From UBA1479 sp048263775 (GTDB taxonomy: Bacteria; Pseudomonadota; Alphaproteobacteria; Rhodospirillales; Casp-alpha2): DNA of 64,000 bases. Shown piece after piece: positions 39,969-48,730 of the stretch. Below the pieces are notes generated by a model, which ran no database searches, was not told the DNA's origin, and saw only the letters and a list, made by a program, of their open reading frames with translations. The number at the start of each line of letters is the position of its first letter. The stretch's first letter is position 1. A program made the position numbers and the translations under genes. The DNA lies in the NCBI GenBank assembly GCA_048263775.1, contig JBLXDU010000001.1, positions 434,001-498,000 of the forward strand, read 5' to 3'.

Positions 39969-41654
39969 ATGGCGCGTGAAGCCGAAGGACGGACGGCCTT
40001 GCGGGCAACGGTCCAATTCGCAATCTGGGTTCTTGCGGCGGTGGCGCTGACCGTGGCCGCCTGCGCGCCCGTGCCGCGCGCCTTCGCCCCGGGCGAGGTG
40101 GACAGTGTCGGTACCGCCATCGTGCACGGCACCTTCACCAATGGCATTCAGGTCAATCCGATCGAGGGCACGGCGCCGATCATGTCCAAGATATTGGCGC
40201 GGACCACGGTCGATTCCTTCGAACCCTACGGCCTGCCTGCCGGGGTCGCCCCTTTTGATGCCTCGGAATACATTCTTCACGGTCGCGCCCATCACGACAA
40301 AAACCCCAATGCCATTCCCTACGTCACCATCCATTGGCAGTTGTCCAACAAGGACGGCCTGCTGCTAGCTGATCTGGAACAGCCCGTCGACGCGACAAGC
40401 GGGGAATGGGAATTCGGCACGCCCGAGGTCATCATCCGTGTCGCCGAGGACGTCGCCCATCGGGTCGCCGCCATCCTGGCCGGGATTGCCCCGGCGCAGC
40501 CGGAACCGGCCCCGGACAAGGGCATTTTCGTGATGCCGGTCGAAGGAGCCCCCGGTGACGGCGATTTTTCCCTGACCCGTGCCATTGCCGAAGCCCTGAA
40601 GGCGCGGGGCACGCGCCTGACCCGCTACCGTGAGCAGGCGAAATACGTGCTGACCGGATTGATGGAGGTCTCCCCCTCGGTCCAGGGCCGTCAGGGGGTG
40701 CGCATCACTTGGCGGCTGTCCCGTCCCGACGGCAAGGAAGTCGGTAAGGCGGAACAGGACAACACCGTGCCGTCGGGTACCTTCGATACGCAGTGGATGC
40801 CGACCGCGCGGCTGATCGCCGCCGCGGCCGTCGATGGTATTCACGAGGTCATCGGCGGCTGGGAAGAGCGCGAACGCACCTTGGCCGAGGGCCGTGGCCT
40901 GGGTGTGCCGGACAATCTCGACAACCCCGATCTGCCTACCCCCGGCGGTCCCAAGCGGGTGATCGCCAAGTTGCAGGACCATCTGGTGCCGCCCGACGCC
41001 CCCGTCACCCAGGGCGTGCCCCCCGAGATGACCGCCCAGGAAGAGTTGGAGGCCTCCCGCGCCAAGGTGGCGGACGAAGACACCGCGCCGGCGCCCGAGG
41101 AAAAAAGCGTCCTCGGCCCCGAGGATGCGGCCGGCGAACAGATCGTCGAGGACACGTTCACACCGCCGACCCTGCGGACCCATGACCAGGACGCGGCCAA
41201 TTCCTTCCTGATCGCCGAGGTCACGGGAGCCCCCGGCAACGGCAACCGCCTGCTGAGCGAGGCGCTGAAGCGCGTATTGCGCGCGCGCGATCAGAACGTC
41301 ACCGACGATCCGCGCCAGGCGCGGTTCCTGGTGCGGGGCCTGGTCGTCATGTCCGAGCCCAAGGACGGTAAGCAGAACGCCCGCATCGTGTGGTCGGTCG
41401 AGACCACGGAGGGCAAGGCACTGGGAAGTGCCGAGCAGAACAACACGGTTTCGGCGGGTATGCTCGACGAAAACTGGGGAGAAACGGCGCTTAACGTCGC
41501 CATGGGGGCGGTCGTGGGCATTCAGCGGGTTCTCGGGGATAAGGCCCGCCCGTTCGCCCGGCGATTACCCGCCGATGCAGTGCCGCCGCCAGCGCCAAGC
41601 GGAGAGACTCTTCCATGGGACCCCGGCGAAGCCATCCCGCCACCCCGGCGATAA
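39969..41654 (+). CDS. Lipoprotein of unknown function with three internal repeats
   Basis: I do not recognise a family. The 561-residue protein has a basic N-terminus, a hydrophobic stretch and a lipobox (TVAAC, Cys 32), so it should be a lipoprotein. Two regions of about 110 residues are clearly repeats, at about 185-295 and 412-525. Each has a PVEGAPGDG or EVTGAPGNG start, a predicted strand with ARFLVRGL or AKYVLTGL, and SAEQNNTVSAG or KAEQDNTVPSG. A more divergent copy spans about 48-165 (ILHGRAHHD, VTIHWQLS). A Pro/Glu-rich linker joins the last two. It lies 170 bp before prs. Confidence 0.8.
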   Translation: MAREAEGRTALRATVQFAIWVLAAVALTVAACAPVPRAFAPGEVDSVGTAIVHGTFTNGIQVNPIEGTAPIMSKILARTTVDSFEPYGLPAGVAPFDASEYILHGRAHHDKNPNAIPYVTIHWQLSNKDGLLLADLEQPVDATSGEWEFGTPEVIIRVAEDVAHRVAAILAGIAPAQPEPAPDKGIFVMPVEGAPGDGDFSLTRAIAEALKARGTRLTRYREQAKYVLTGLMEVSPSVQGRQGVRITWRLSRPDGKEVGKAEQDNTVPSGTFDTQWMPTARLIAAAAVDGIHEVIGGWEERERTLAEGRGLGVPDNLDNPDLPTPGGPKRVIAKLQDHLVPPDAPVTQGVPPEMTAQEELEASRAKVADEDTAPAPEEKSVLGPEDAAGEQIVEDTFTPPTLRTHDQDAANSFLIAEVTGAPGNGNRLLSEALKRVLRARDQNVTDDPRQARFLVRGLVVMSEPKDGKQNARIVWSVETTEGKALGSAEQNNTVSAGMLDENWGETALNVAMGAVVGIQRVLGDKARPFARRLPADAVPPPAPSGETLPWDPGEAIPPPRR

Positions 41655-41726
41655 TGCGATAAGTAACTGAAATAAAAGCGTTATGAAAGATCGTTTACAG
41701 GCAGGGCCGGCGTTGTTAGAGTCCGC

Positions 41727-41810
41727 GCGCCGAACAGGGGAATAGGCCCTATCGGCGCTCGGCACCGGGCATCTCCAGGGGTGGTTTTGCTCCGCCTTCG
41801 GACGCAAAAC
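41727..41810 (+). other. Structured leader upstream of prs
   Basis: Two hairpins occupy the 170-bp gap before prs. The first pairs GCGCCGA (41727-41733) with TCGGCGC (41752-41758) around an inner AGGG/CCCT. The second pairs GTTTTGC and TCCG with CGGA and GCAAAAC (41784-41810), one bulged C, CCTT loop. The second ends 14 bp before the prs ATG, near the ribosome entry site, so it could influence translation. Confidence 0.45.
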
Positions 41811-41824
41811 GAAAGTGCGCAGCC

Positions 41825-42757
41825 ATGAAAATCATTGCCTGCAATTCCAATCGGCCGCTTGCAGAGGCGATTTCCGCCTATCTCAATCTGCCGCTGACTA
41901 AAGCTTCGATCCGGCGATTCTCCGACATGGAGGTGTTCGTCGAGATCCAGGAAAACGTGCGCGGCGAGGATGTCTTCGTCATCCAGTCGACCTCGTTCCC
42001 GGCCAACGATAACCTGATGGAGCTGCTGGTCACGCTGGACGCGCTCCGCCGCGGTTCTGCCCGCCGGGTTACCGCCGTCATTCCCTACTTCGGCTATGCC
42101 CGTCAGGATCGCAAATCCGGCCCGCGCACGCCGATCTCGGCCAAGCTGGTCGCCAACCTGATTACCGAAGCCGGTGCCGATCGGGTCCTGACCATGGACC
42201 TGCACGCCGGGCAGATTCAGGGCTTCTTCGACATCCCGACGGATAACCTTTACGCCGAACCGGTGCTGGCCAAGGACATCCAGGATCGTGAGGACGGTGC
42301 CGATCTGGTTATCGTGTCGCCGGACGTGGGCGGCGTGGTGCGCGCCCGCGCCCTTGCCAAACGCCTGGACGGGGATCTTGCGATCATCGACAAGCGCCGC
42401 GAGCGGGCCGGTGTCAGCGAAGTCATGAACATCATCGGCGACGTCAAGGGCCGCCGCTGCATCCTGGTCGACGATATCGTCGACAGTGCGGGTACGCTCT
42501 GCAACGCCGCCGTGGCGCTGATGGAAGAGGGGGCCGAGGCCGTTTCCGCCTATGTCACCCACGGGGTTCTGTCCGGCGGTGCCGTGGCACGGGTGTCGTC
42601 CTCGCCCATGGACCGCTTGTGCGTGACGGACAGCATCATGGCGACCGAGGCCGTGCGCGTCGCCCACAACATCGAGCAGTTGACGGTGGCTCCGCTGATC
42701 GCCGAGGCCATGCGCCGCATTTCCGAGGAATCCTCGGTGTCGTCGCTGTTCAACTAG
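41825..42757 (+). CDS. prs: Ribose-phosphate pyrophosphokinase
   Basis: Prs makes PRPP from ribose 5-phosphate and ATP for nucleotides, histidine, tryptophan and NAD. The N-terminus KIIACNSNRPLAEAISAYL, the region IPYFGYARQDRKSGPRTPIS, the metal site LTMDLHAGQIQGFFDIPTDN and the PRPP-binding loop CILVDDIVDSAGTLCNAA are all present. The length of 310 residues is standard. It follows a structured leader and is closed by a bidirectional terminator at 42793-42825. Confidence 0.97.
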   Translation: MKIIACNSNRPLAEAISAYLNLPLTKASIRRFSDMEVFVEIQENVRGEDVFVIQSTSFPANDNLMELLVTLDALRRGSARRVTAVIPYFGYARQDRKSGPRTPISAKLVANLITEAGADRVLTMDLHAGQIQGFFDIPTDNLYAEPVLAKDIQDREDGADLVIVSPDVGGVVRARALAKRLDGDLAIIDKRRERAGVSEVMNIIGDVKGRRCILVDDIVDSAGTLCNAAVALMEEGAEAVSAYVTHGVLSGGAVARVSSSPMDRLCVTDSIMATEAVRVAHNIEQLTVAPLIAEAMRRISEESSVSSLFN

Positions 42758-42792
42758 GACCCGCACGGATAGGCCACCAGCCTTGACGCATT

Positions 42793-42825
42793 AAAAAAGC
42801 CCGCTGCGTGAACAGCGGGCTTTTT
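42793..42825. terminator. Bidirectional terminator between prs and tctC-like gene
   Basis: AAAAAGCCCGCTG and CAGCGGGCTTTTT form a 13-bp stem with a 6-nt loop. T tracts are produced on both strands, so it can end both the prs transcript and the convergent TctC-like transcript. Confidence 0.93.
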
Positions 42826-42841
42826 GTTGGGGGAGGGGCGG

Positions 42842-43831
42842 CTATTTGATCGTCAGGCCCAGGCGTTCCGTCACTTCATTGAATACGCCGTACTGTTTTT
42901 CCACGAAGGCCTTGGTTTCGGCCGGGGACAGGATCATAGGCACGGAGCCCAGCTTCATGGTGCCTTCGATCCAGGACTTATCGGTTTTCAACTGGCTGAG
43001 CACGCCTTCCCATTTCTTGGTCACCTCGGCGGGCAGGTCTAGGGGGCCCCACAGGCCACTCCAGCCCAGGATCACGCCCATGCCCGGCAGGCCCAGTTCC
43101 TTGAACGTCGGCACGTCGGGTGCCGTCGGTGAGCGCACGTCGGTTGTTACCGCGAGCGCGCGGAGTTTCCCGCCCTGGACGTGGGAGATCACGCCCGACA
43201 AGTTCTGGAAGAAGATGTCGACATGGCCGCCAACCACGGCCGCCGCCGCCTTGCCGCCGCCCTTGTAGGGGACATGCTTCAGGGCCGCCGCATCGACGCC
43301 CAACTGGTCGAGCAGAACGACCATGCCGAGGTGTTGCAGGGCGCCGACGCCGGCAGAGGAATAGCTCAGCTTGGCACCGTCCTTGATGGCCTTGGCGAGA
43401 TCCTCGAAGGTTTTGTAGGGACCGTCGGCGTTCACCGTCAGGGCGAAGGGATTGAGTTCAAGCAGACCGAGGAAGGTGTAGTCGTCCCACTTATAAGGGG
43501 TGCGTTTGTTGATGGCGGGCACCGCAGCCTGGGAGCCGACCCGCGACAGCAGCAGGGTATAGCCGTCGGGTCTGGCCTTGACCACGGACATGGACCCGGT
43601 CACGCCGGCGGCGCCGGCCCTGTTGACCACGACCATGGATTGGCCAAGCTCCTCAGTCGCCGTGTTGGCGAGCGTACGCGCCGCCAGATCCGCAGCGCCG
43701 CCGGGGCCGTAGGGGGAAACGATGGTGACCGGCTTCGCCGGATATTCCGCCCGCACGTCGGTGGCGACGGAGCAAAGGGTTGCCGCCGCCATGGCGGCGA
43801 CCAGCAGCAATCGAGATATGTGATGAGCCAT
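42842..43831 (-). CDS. Tripartite tricarboxylate transporter substrate-binding protein (TctC/Bug family)
   Basis: A signal peptide is followed by the Bug-family start YPAKPVTIVSPYGPGGAADL, which binds a carboxylate in a closed pocket. Later VVVNRAGAAGVTGS, DGYTLLLSR and SSAGVGALQHLGMV are typical. The 329-residue protein would capture a small acid in the periplasm for a TctA/TctB carrier. The carrier genes are on the other strand (45163-47184), with a regulator gene between, so the binding protein is separately transcribed. The substrate cannot be deduced. A GGGAGG site precedes the ATG. Confidence 0.92.
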   Translation of the reverse strand: MAHHISRLLLVAAMAAATLCSVATDVRAEYPAKPVTIVSPYGPGGAADLAARTLANTATEELGQSMVVVNRAGAAGVTGSMSVVKARPDGYTLLLSRVGSQAAVPAINKRTPYKWDDYTFLGLLELNPFALTVNADGPYKTFEDLAKAIKDGAKLSYSSAGVGALQHLGMVVLLDQLGVDAAALKHVPYKGGGKAAAAVVGGHVDIFFQNLSGVISHVQGGKLRALAVTTDVRSPTAPDVPTFKELGLPGMGVILGWSGLWGPLDLPAEVTKKWEGVLSQLKTDKSWIEGTMKLGSVPMILSPAETKAFVEKQYGVFNEVTERLGLTIK

Positions 43832-43924
43832 TTTCGGCCTCCCGTGGTGAGATCCCTGGGTATTCAGGCCATCCGGCCGGAAATTACTCCGGCAGGCGGC
43901 GTGAGACTTGACAGTAATGTTAAT

Positions 43925-43941
43925 TGATTGCAGAAATCAAA
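43925..43941. promoter_or_regulatory. Inverted repeat in the tctC-ROK divergent region, possible operator
   Basis: TTGATT and AATCAA are perfect 6-bp arms around a 5-bp spacer. The site lies 23 bp before the ROK-regulator start and 94 bp before the divergent TctC-like start, in an AT-rich gap. A TTGACA hexamer at 43908-43913 could be a -35 element. Self-regulation by the ROK protein is inferred from position. Confidence 0.5.
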
Positions 43942-43963
43942 CAAAATAGCGAGGAGCTGATTC

Positions 43964-45166
43964 GTGTCCGTATCCGACCGATCGCAACAGAGCCAGGGGC
44001 GCCGCAACCAGCGGGAGGTCCTGGCCGCCATCGCCGTTAACCGTGCCGTGTCGCGCACGGAAATCGCGAGGCGTACGGGGCTGCACGCGGCCTCCGTGTC
44101 GCGTATCACCAAGGCGCTGATCGAGGCTGGCATCGTGCGCGAGAAATCGCCCTTGGAAACCCCGGGCAAGCCCGGCCGCCGGTTTGTCGAACTGGAAATC
44201 GATCCGCAAGGCGGTTTCGTCGTCGGCATCGCCGTCAACGCCTTGGAACAGTCCGTGACCCTGGCCGACATCCGCAACAACCGGGTTGACCGGGTCGATC
44301 TGAAACCGGCCGATTTGACTGATCATGCGGCGGTGATCGACGCGTTGGCCACCACGGTGAACGACATGTTGGCCCGCAACGGTATACCGGTGGCCCGCGT
44401 GTTCTGTCTCAGCGTCGCCATCGGTGGCTTGGTCGAACCGGCCACCGGCATGGTCATCGAGGCACCAACCCTGGGCTGGCACGATATTCCCATGGGTGAA
44501 CTCCTGGCCTGGGGGACCGGCTTGCGGGTGACCATCGAACATCTGCCCAACGCCATTAACCTGGCGGAACACCGCTTCGGCGCTACGGTGGGCTGCGACA
44601 GCGTGTTGTTGATGAACACGGCACTGGGCATCGGGTCCAGCCTTCTGCTGGGCGGTCAGCTTCACCGCGACCGCGTGGGATCGGGCCGCCTGACCGGGAA
44701 TCTGCCGGCCGCGCCGGTTGGTGCAGGTGCGGGGCGCAATCTGGATCTGGCTGCGGGAGGGCGAGGCGTTCTGGTCGAAATGGGCGCCACCGTGGACGAG
44801 GTCATGCGCTTGCCGGCGGCGGTCGCCGGCGACCGTTTGCTGACCGTCATCGCGCGCGCCGACCACGACGATACCAAGGCTTGCGATGCCCTGGCGGCGG
44901 CAGGGCGGACCATGGGCATTTTCACCGCCCTGGCCGGCAGCGTGGTGCAGCCGGAAGCCTATGTCCTGTCCGGTCTGTTGTCCCGCGTCGCCCCCTATGC
45001 CGATGCCTGGGCGGCGGCCCTGGGCGAACAGTTGGGCGTGGCCAAGGCGCCGGCACGGCTGAGCACCCTGACCACGGCGGCGGCGGCACGCTGGCTGGCC
45101 ATCAGCCATTGTCTGATCGATAGTGATATCGCGATCGAGGGCGCGGAAGTGCAGGCAGCGGAATGA
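43964..45166 (+). CDS. ROK-family transcriptional regulator
   Basis: The 400-residue protein has an N-terminal winged helix (LAAIAVNRAVSRTEIARRTG, ASVSRITKALIEAGIV) followed by a ROK domain. The domain looks degenerate for kinase activity: the DxGxT phosphate motif is VVGIAVNALEQ, the ExGH motif is replaced, and no CxCGxxGC zinc motif is visible. So it should be only a regulator responding to a sugar-like ligand. The start is a GTG. It overlaps the tctB-like gene by 4 bp, so it is in one operon with the TctBA carrier and SDR. Confidence 0.88.
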   Translation: MSVSDRSQQSQGRRNQREVLAAIAVNRAVSRTEIARRTGLHAASVSRITKALIEAGIVREKSPLETPGKPGRRFVELEIDPQGGFVVGIAVNALEQSVTLADIRNNRVDRVDLKPADLTDHAAVIDALATTVNDMLARNGIPVARVFCLSVAIGGLVEPATGMVIEAPTLGWHDIPMGELLAWGTGLRVTIEHLPNAINLAEHRFGATVGCDSVLLMNTALGIGSSLLLGGQLHRDRVGSGRLTGNLPAAPVGAGAGRNLDLAAGGRGVLVEMGATVDEVMRLPAAVAGDRLLTVIARADHDDTKACDALAAAGRTMGIFTALAGSVVQPEAYVLSGLLSRVAPYADAWAAALGEQLGVAKAPARLSTLTTAAAARWLAISHCLIDSDIAIEGAEVQAAE

Positions 45167-45666
45167 AACCGGCGGTACGCAACGATATGATCCTGGGCGG
45201 TGCCGTGGTCGCGGTTGCGGCGGCGATCGCTTTCGTTCTGGCGCCGCACGCCATCGTGCGCCCTCAGGGTACGGAAAGCCGCGCCTTGGCACCCGACTTC
45301 TGGCCTCTGGTGATTCTGGGCATGGCGGCTCTGGCCGGTGCGGTGATCGCCGGCACCACCTTGGTGCGGCGGCCGAACGGAGGCGACGCCGTACTGGTCG
45401 ACCCAGCCCCTGCCGCGGGCTCCGGTGCGGCTCTTCGTGTTGCCGCCGTGTTCGTCGGTCTTGTCGGGTTCTACTTCTTGGTTCCCCTGACGGGCATGGC
45501 CGTCGCCGCGATTTTCCTGTGCTTGTTCCTGATGTGTCTTGGTGAACGGCCGAACTGGCTCATCGCCCTTCCGACGGCGGTGCTGCTGCCGTTGGCGCTC
45601 TATCTATTCTTCACCAAGGTCGCCAAGGTCCCGATTCCCTTGGGCCTGTTCGAAACATTGTTCTGA
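45163..45666 (+). CDS. tctB: Tripartite tricarboxylate transporter small membrane subunit TctB
   Basis: TctB is the four-helix subunit of tripartite tricarboxylate transporters. The 167-residue protein has hydrophobic stretches near residues 8-28, 40-62, 85-110 and 115-150, and the typical RALAPDFWPLVILGMAALAG region. It overlaps the upstream ROK gene by 4 bp and is 12 bp before tctA. Sequence is weakly conserved in this family, so context carries much of the call. Confidence 0.87.
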   Translation: MKPAVRNDMILGGAVVAVAAAIAFVLAPHAIVRPQGTESRALAPDFWPLVILGMAALAGAVIAGTTLVRRPNGGDAVLVDPAPAAGSGAALRVAAVFVGLVGFYFLVPLTGMAVAAIFLCLFLMCLGERPNWLIALPTAVLLPLALYLFFTKVAKVPIPLGLFETLF

Positions 45667-45678
45667 GGCCCCGCCACG

Positions 45679-47184
45679 ATGATCGAAAATGCCGTCGAAG
45701 CCTTTGCCATTTTCTGCAATCTGCAGAACTTCGTGGCGGTTCTGATCGGCGTGCTGATCGGTGTCCTGATCGGCGCCATTCCCGGCATGACCACGCCCAT
45801 GGGCGTGGCCTTGGCGTTGCCGTTCACCTTTGCCCTGCATCCGGTGACGGGGGTGTTGTTGCTGCTTGGCATCTACAAGGGCGGGCTTTATGGCGGGTCG
45901 ATCAGCGCCATCCTGCTGAAGGCGCCGGGCACGCCGGCGGCGTCCTGCACGGTGCTGGACGGTTATCCCATGGCGCAGAAGGGCGAGGCCCGGCGCGCTC
46001 TCGATATGGCGCTCTATGCCTCCTGCATCGCCGATTTCATTTCCAACCTGTCACTGATCCTGTTGACCGGTTTTCTCGCCGGCTTCGCCCTCAGCTTCGG
46101 GCCGCCGGAATTCTTCACCCTGATTCTGTTTTCCCTGACCATCATCGCCGGCGTTTCCGGCGACAGTCTGGCCCGTGGTATCGTCGCCAGCTGCTGCGGC
46201 CTGCTGCTGGCGACGATCGGGCTGGATTCCATCTACGGCACGGAACGCTTTACCTTCGGCAATTACGAGATGATGGCTGGGCTGAACTTCATCCCCGTGC
46301 TGATCGGCTTGTTCGCCCTGCCGGAAATCATCGACCAATACGCCCGCCGGGGCGCCGGCGCCGTGGTGGTGGGTGCGCTCGGCCGGGTCGGGGCGACGTT
46401 GTCCGACCTCAAGGCCTGCTTCAAATCAATTCTCAGGGGCAGCGTGATCGGCGTTGTTCTGGGCGCGATTCCGGGTATCGGCGGGGCACCCTCGGCCTTC
46501 CTGTCCTATAGCGAAGCGCGGCGCACATCGAAAAACCCGGCCGCCTTCGGCAAGGGCGCCATCGAAGGCGTCGCCGCCGCTGAGGCCGGCAACAACGGCG
46601 TCGCCGGGGCGACCATGATCCCGCTGCTGGCGCTGGGTGTGCCGGGCGACGTGACGACGGCGGTGATCCTGGGCGCTTTCATGGTGCACGGCCTACGCCC
46701 CGGGCCGGTGATGTTCATGGAAAATCTGCCGATGATCTATGCCATCTTCATCGGCATCCTGCTCAGCTCCGTCTATCTGTTTGCGATCGGCAAGATGATG
46801 ATCCGCTCGGTCAGTCGCATCGCCGACATTCCCCAGCGTCTTCTGCATCCCTGCATCGTCGTGCTCTGCCTGTTCGGGGCCTATGCCGTGAACAGTTCGA
46901 TGTTTGACATCCTGGTGATGATCGCCATGGGGGCGCTGGGATTCCTGATGCTGCGCCTGCACCTGCCCGCAGCCCCTTTCCTGATCGGCTTCATCCTGGG
47001 CCCTTTGCTGGAAGACAGTTTCCGCCAGAGCCTGCGCCTATCCGACGGGACCTACGGTATCTTTTTTCACAGCCCCATCTGCTGGCTGTTCTGGGCCCTG
47101 ACGCTGCTATCCCTGGGGCTGTTGCTGCGTGGGCGGTTTATCGTGCGCGATGGCGACCTGCCGGTTGCGCCGGCGGGTGATTGA
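45679..47184 (+). CDS. tctA: Tripartite tricarboxylate transporter large membrane subunit TctA
   Basis: TctA is the main translocation subunit, driven by the sodium or proton gradient. The 501-residue protein has about twelve helices and the conserved segments GVLIGAIPGMTTPMGVALAL, GIYKGGLYGGSISAILLKAP and GTPAASCTVLDGYPMAQKG. The second half repeats the motif as VVLGAIPGIGGAPSAFLSYS with EGVAAAEAGNNGVAGA. The substrate is a carboxylate supplied by the binding protein, identity unknown. Confidence 0.95.
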   Translation: MIENAVEAFAIFCNLQNFVAVLIGVLIGVLIGAIPGMTTPMGVALALPFTFALHPVTGVLLLLGIYKGGLYGGSISAILLKAPGTPAASCTVLDGYPMAQKGEARRALDMALYASCIADFISNLSLILLTGFLAGFALSFGPPEFFTLILFSLTIIAGVSGDSLARGIVASCCGLLLATIGLDSIYGTERFTFGNYEMMAGLNFIPVLIGLFALPEIIDQYARRGAGAVVVGALGRVGATLSDLKACFKSILRGSVIGVVLGAIPGIGGAPSAFLSYSEARRTSKNPAAFGKGAIEGVAAAEAGNNGVAGATMIPLLALGVPGDVTTAVILGAFMVHGLRPGPVMFMENLPMIYAIFIGILLSSVYLFAIGKMMIRSVSRIADIPQRLLHPCIVVLCLFGAYAVNSSMFDILVMIAMGALGFLMLRLHLPAAPFLIGFILGPLLEDSFRQSLRLSDGTYGIFFHSPICWLFWALTLLSLGLLLRGRFIVRDGDLPVAPAGD

Positions 47185-47294
47185 TCGGTCTGCCCCTTTC
47201 TTCCTGGATCGAGCTTTGATTTAATGACCGCCGTCTTCCCGGACCCGGGGAGCCTGTTTGCCCGTCAAATACAACACGCAAGGACGACCGGATC

Positions 47295-48059
47295 ATGGAT
47301 CTGCCGAACACCCCCTCGTTTCGTCTTGATGGCCGCAAGGCCCTGGTGACCGGGGCCGGCCGGGGCATCGGCCTGGCCGCCGCCGCCGCCCTGGCCGAGG
47401 CAGGGGCCCATGTGACCCTTTGCGCGCGCTCCGGCGGTGAGGTCGAGGCCGTCGCCGAGGCCATCCGCGCCCGTGGCCAACAGGCTGAGGCCCTGACCCT
47501 GGACGTCACCGACACAGGGCGCATGCAGGCCGAAATCGCGGCGCGGGGGCCGTTCCAGGTTTTGTTCAACAATGCCGGCGGCAACCGCCCGCAGGAGTTG
47601 TTGGAGATCACGGAAGAAGACTACGACGCGGTCACGAACCTCAACGTGCGGGCGGCTATCTTTGTCGCTCAGGCGGTGGTGAAGGGGTTGGTTGATGCAG
47701 GTCTGCCCGGCTCCGTCATTAACGTGTCGTCTCAGATGGGGTTGGTCGGTGGGCCCAAGCGCACCGTCTATTGCGCGACCAAGCATGCCATCGAAGGGGC
47801 GACCAAGGCCATGGCCTGGGAACTGGGCGGCCAGGGTATTCGCGTCAACACGATCTGCCCGACCTTCATCGAAACGCCGATGACGGAAGGCTTTCTGGCC
47901 GATGCCGACTTCGTCACCTTCGTGAAATCCAAGATCGCGCTGGGCCGCCTGGGTCAGGTCGAGGACCTGATGGGCGCCGTGGTGTTCCTGGCTTCCGACG
48001 CGTCCAGCCTGATGACGGGGGCATCCCTCGTCGTCGACGGCGGCTGGACGGCGCAGTAG
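47295..48059 (+). CDS. SDR-family dehydrogenase linked to the TctBA carrier
   Basis: The 254-residue protein has the classical cofactor motif TGAGRGIGLA, then NNAGGNRP, the catalytic Ser in NVSSQMG and the Tyr/Lys in YCATK, ending in the usual SLVVDGGWT. The general type resembles gluconate 5-dehydrogenase and similar sugar-acid enzymes, but the substrate is not determined. It lies 110 bp after tctA in the same direction and may oxidise the imported acid. The regulator of this locus is a ROK protein, which points towards a sugar-derived ligand. Confidence 0.88.
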   Translation: MDLPNTPSFRLDGRKALVTGAGRGIGLAAAAALAEAGAHVTLCARSGGEVEAVAEAIRARGQQAEALTLDVTDTGRMQAEIAARGPFQVLFNNAGGNRPQELLEITEEDYDAVTNLNVRAAIFVAQAVVKGLVDAGLPGSVINVSSQMGLVGGPKRTVYCATKHAIEGATKAMAWELGGQGIRVNTICPTFIETPMTEGFLADADFVTFVKSKIALGRLGQVEDLMGAVVFLASDASSLMTGASLVVDGGWTAQ

Positions 48060-48073
48060 GCTCGGATAAAACC

Positions 48074-48655
48074 ATGTCTTTCCTTGCCGTCATGACCATC
48101 GCCTTCGGGCTGTCGGCGGACGCTTTCGCCGTGTCCCTGGGCCGGGGGGCCTCCGGGCGCTTCCGCACCTTCATCCCGGCCGCGCGCATGGGCCTGATGT
48201 TCGGCGCCAGCGAGGCGGCGATGACCCTGCTGGGTTTCCTGCTGGCGGCCCGTTTCGCCGATTACGTGACCGAGGCCGATCATTGGATCGCCCTGATCCT
48301 GTTGGGCGGGGTCGGCGGGCATATGCTCTACGAAGGCCTGTTCGGCGACGACGAAGATGGCGGCGATGCGGCGTCGGCCCCGCGCGGCAAACGCGGTATC
48401 CTGGGCAATATCGCCACCGTGATCGGCACCAGCATCGATGCCGCTGCCGTCGGGGTGGCGCTGTCGGTCATCGCGGTCGACATCTGGCGGACGGTCGCGG
48501 TGATCGGCGCCGTGTCCTTCGCCATGAGCACCCTGGGCTTGCTGATCGGCCCCCGTGTCGGGCGCATGCTGGGCCGTAGGGCGGAGATCGTGGGTGGTGC
48601 CGTTCTGATCAGCATCGGGGTCTATATCTTCTACTCCCACACCATGGGCACCTGA
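48074..48655 (+). CDS. mntP: Manganese efflux pump MntP family protein
   Basis: MntP exports Mn from the cytoplasm. The 193-residue protein has six hydrophobic helices and the paired motifs of the family: FGLSADAFAVSLGRGAS near the N-terminus and IGTSIDAAAVGVALSVIAVD in the second half, each with the conserved Asp. The end MLGRRAEIVGGAVLISIGVY is typical. It starts 14 bp after the SDR gene. An RNA switch is not evident upstream. Confidence 0.9.
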   Translation: MSFLAVMTIAFGLSADAFAVSLGRGASGRFRTFIPAARMGLMFGASEAAMTLLGFLLAARFADYVTEADHWIALILLGGVGGHMLYEGLFGDDEDGGDAASAPRGKRGILGNIATVIGTSIDAAAVGVALSVIAVDIWRTVAVIGAVSFAMSTLGLLIGPRVGRMLGRRAEIVGGAVLISIGVYIFYSHTMGT

Positions 48656-48713
48656 GGACGGTCGGCTCGCACCCACAAACCCCGGATTTCCGCCCCTATA
48701 CCGCCGGTATTGA

Positions 48714-48730
48714 CCCACGGGACCCGTGGG
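48714..48730. other. Inverted repeat upstream of rplY
   Basis: CCCACGGG and CCCGTGGG form perfect 8-bp arms around one central A, 89 bp before the rplY start. A second short stem follows (CCCTC/GAGGG at about 48745-48758). It may be a protein-binding site or a leader hairpin controlling L25. No T tract follows it. Confidence 0.4.

Noticed and set aside
43925..43941. Fnr box reading of the TTGATT/AATCAA palindrome
   Set aside because: The spacing between TTGAT and ATCAA is 7 bases, not the 4 needed for Fnr/FixK, so a ROK operator is more likely.
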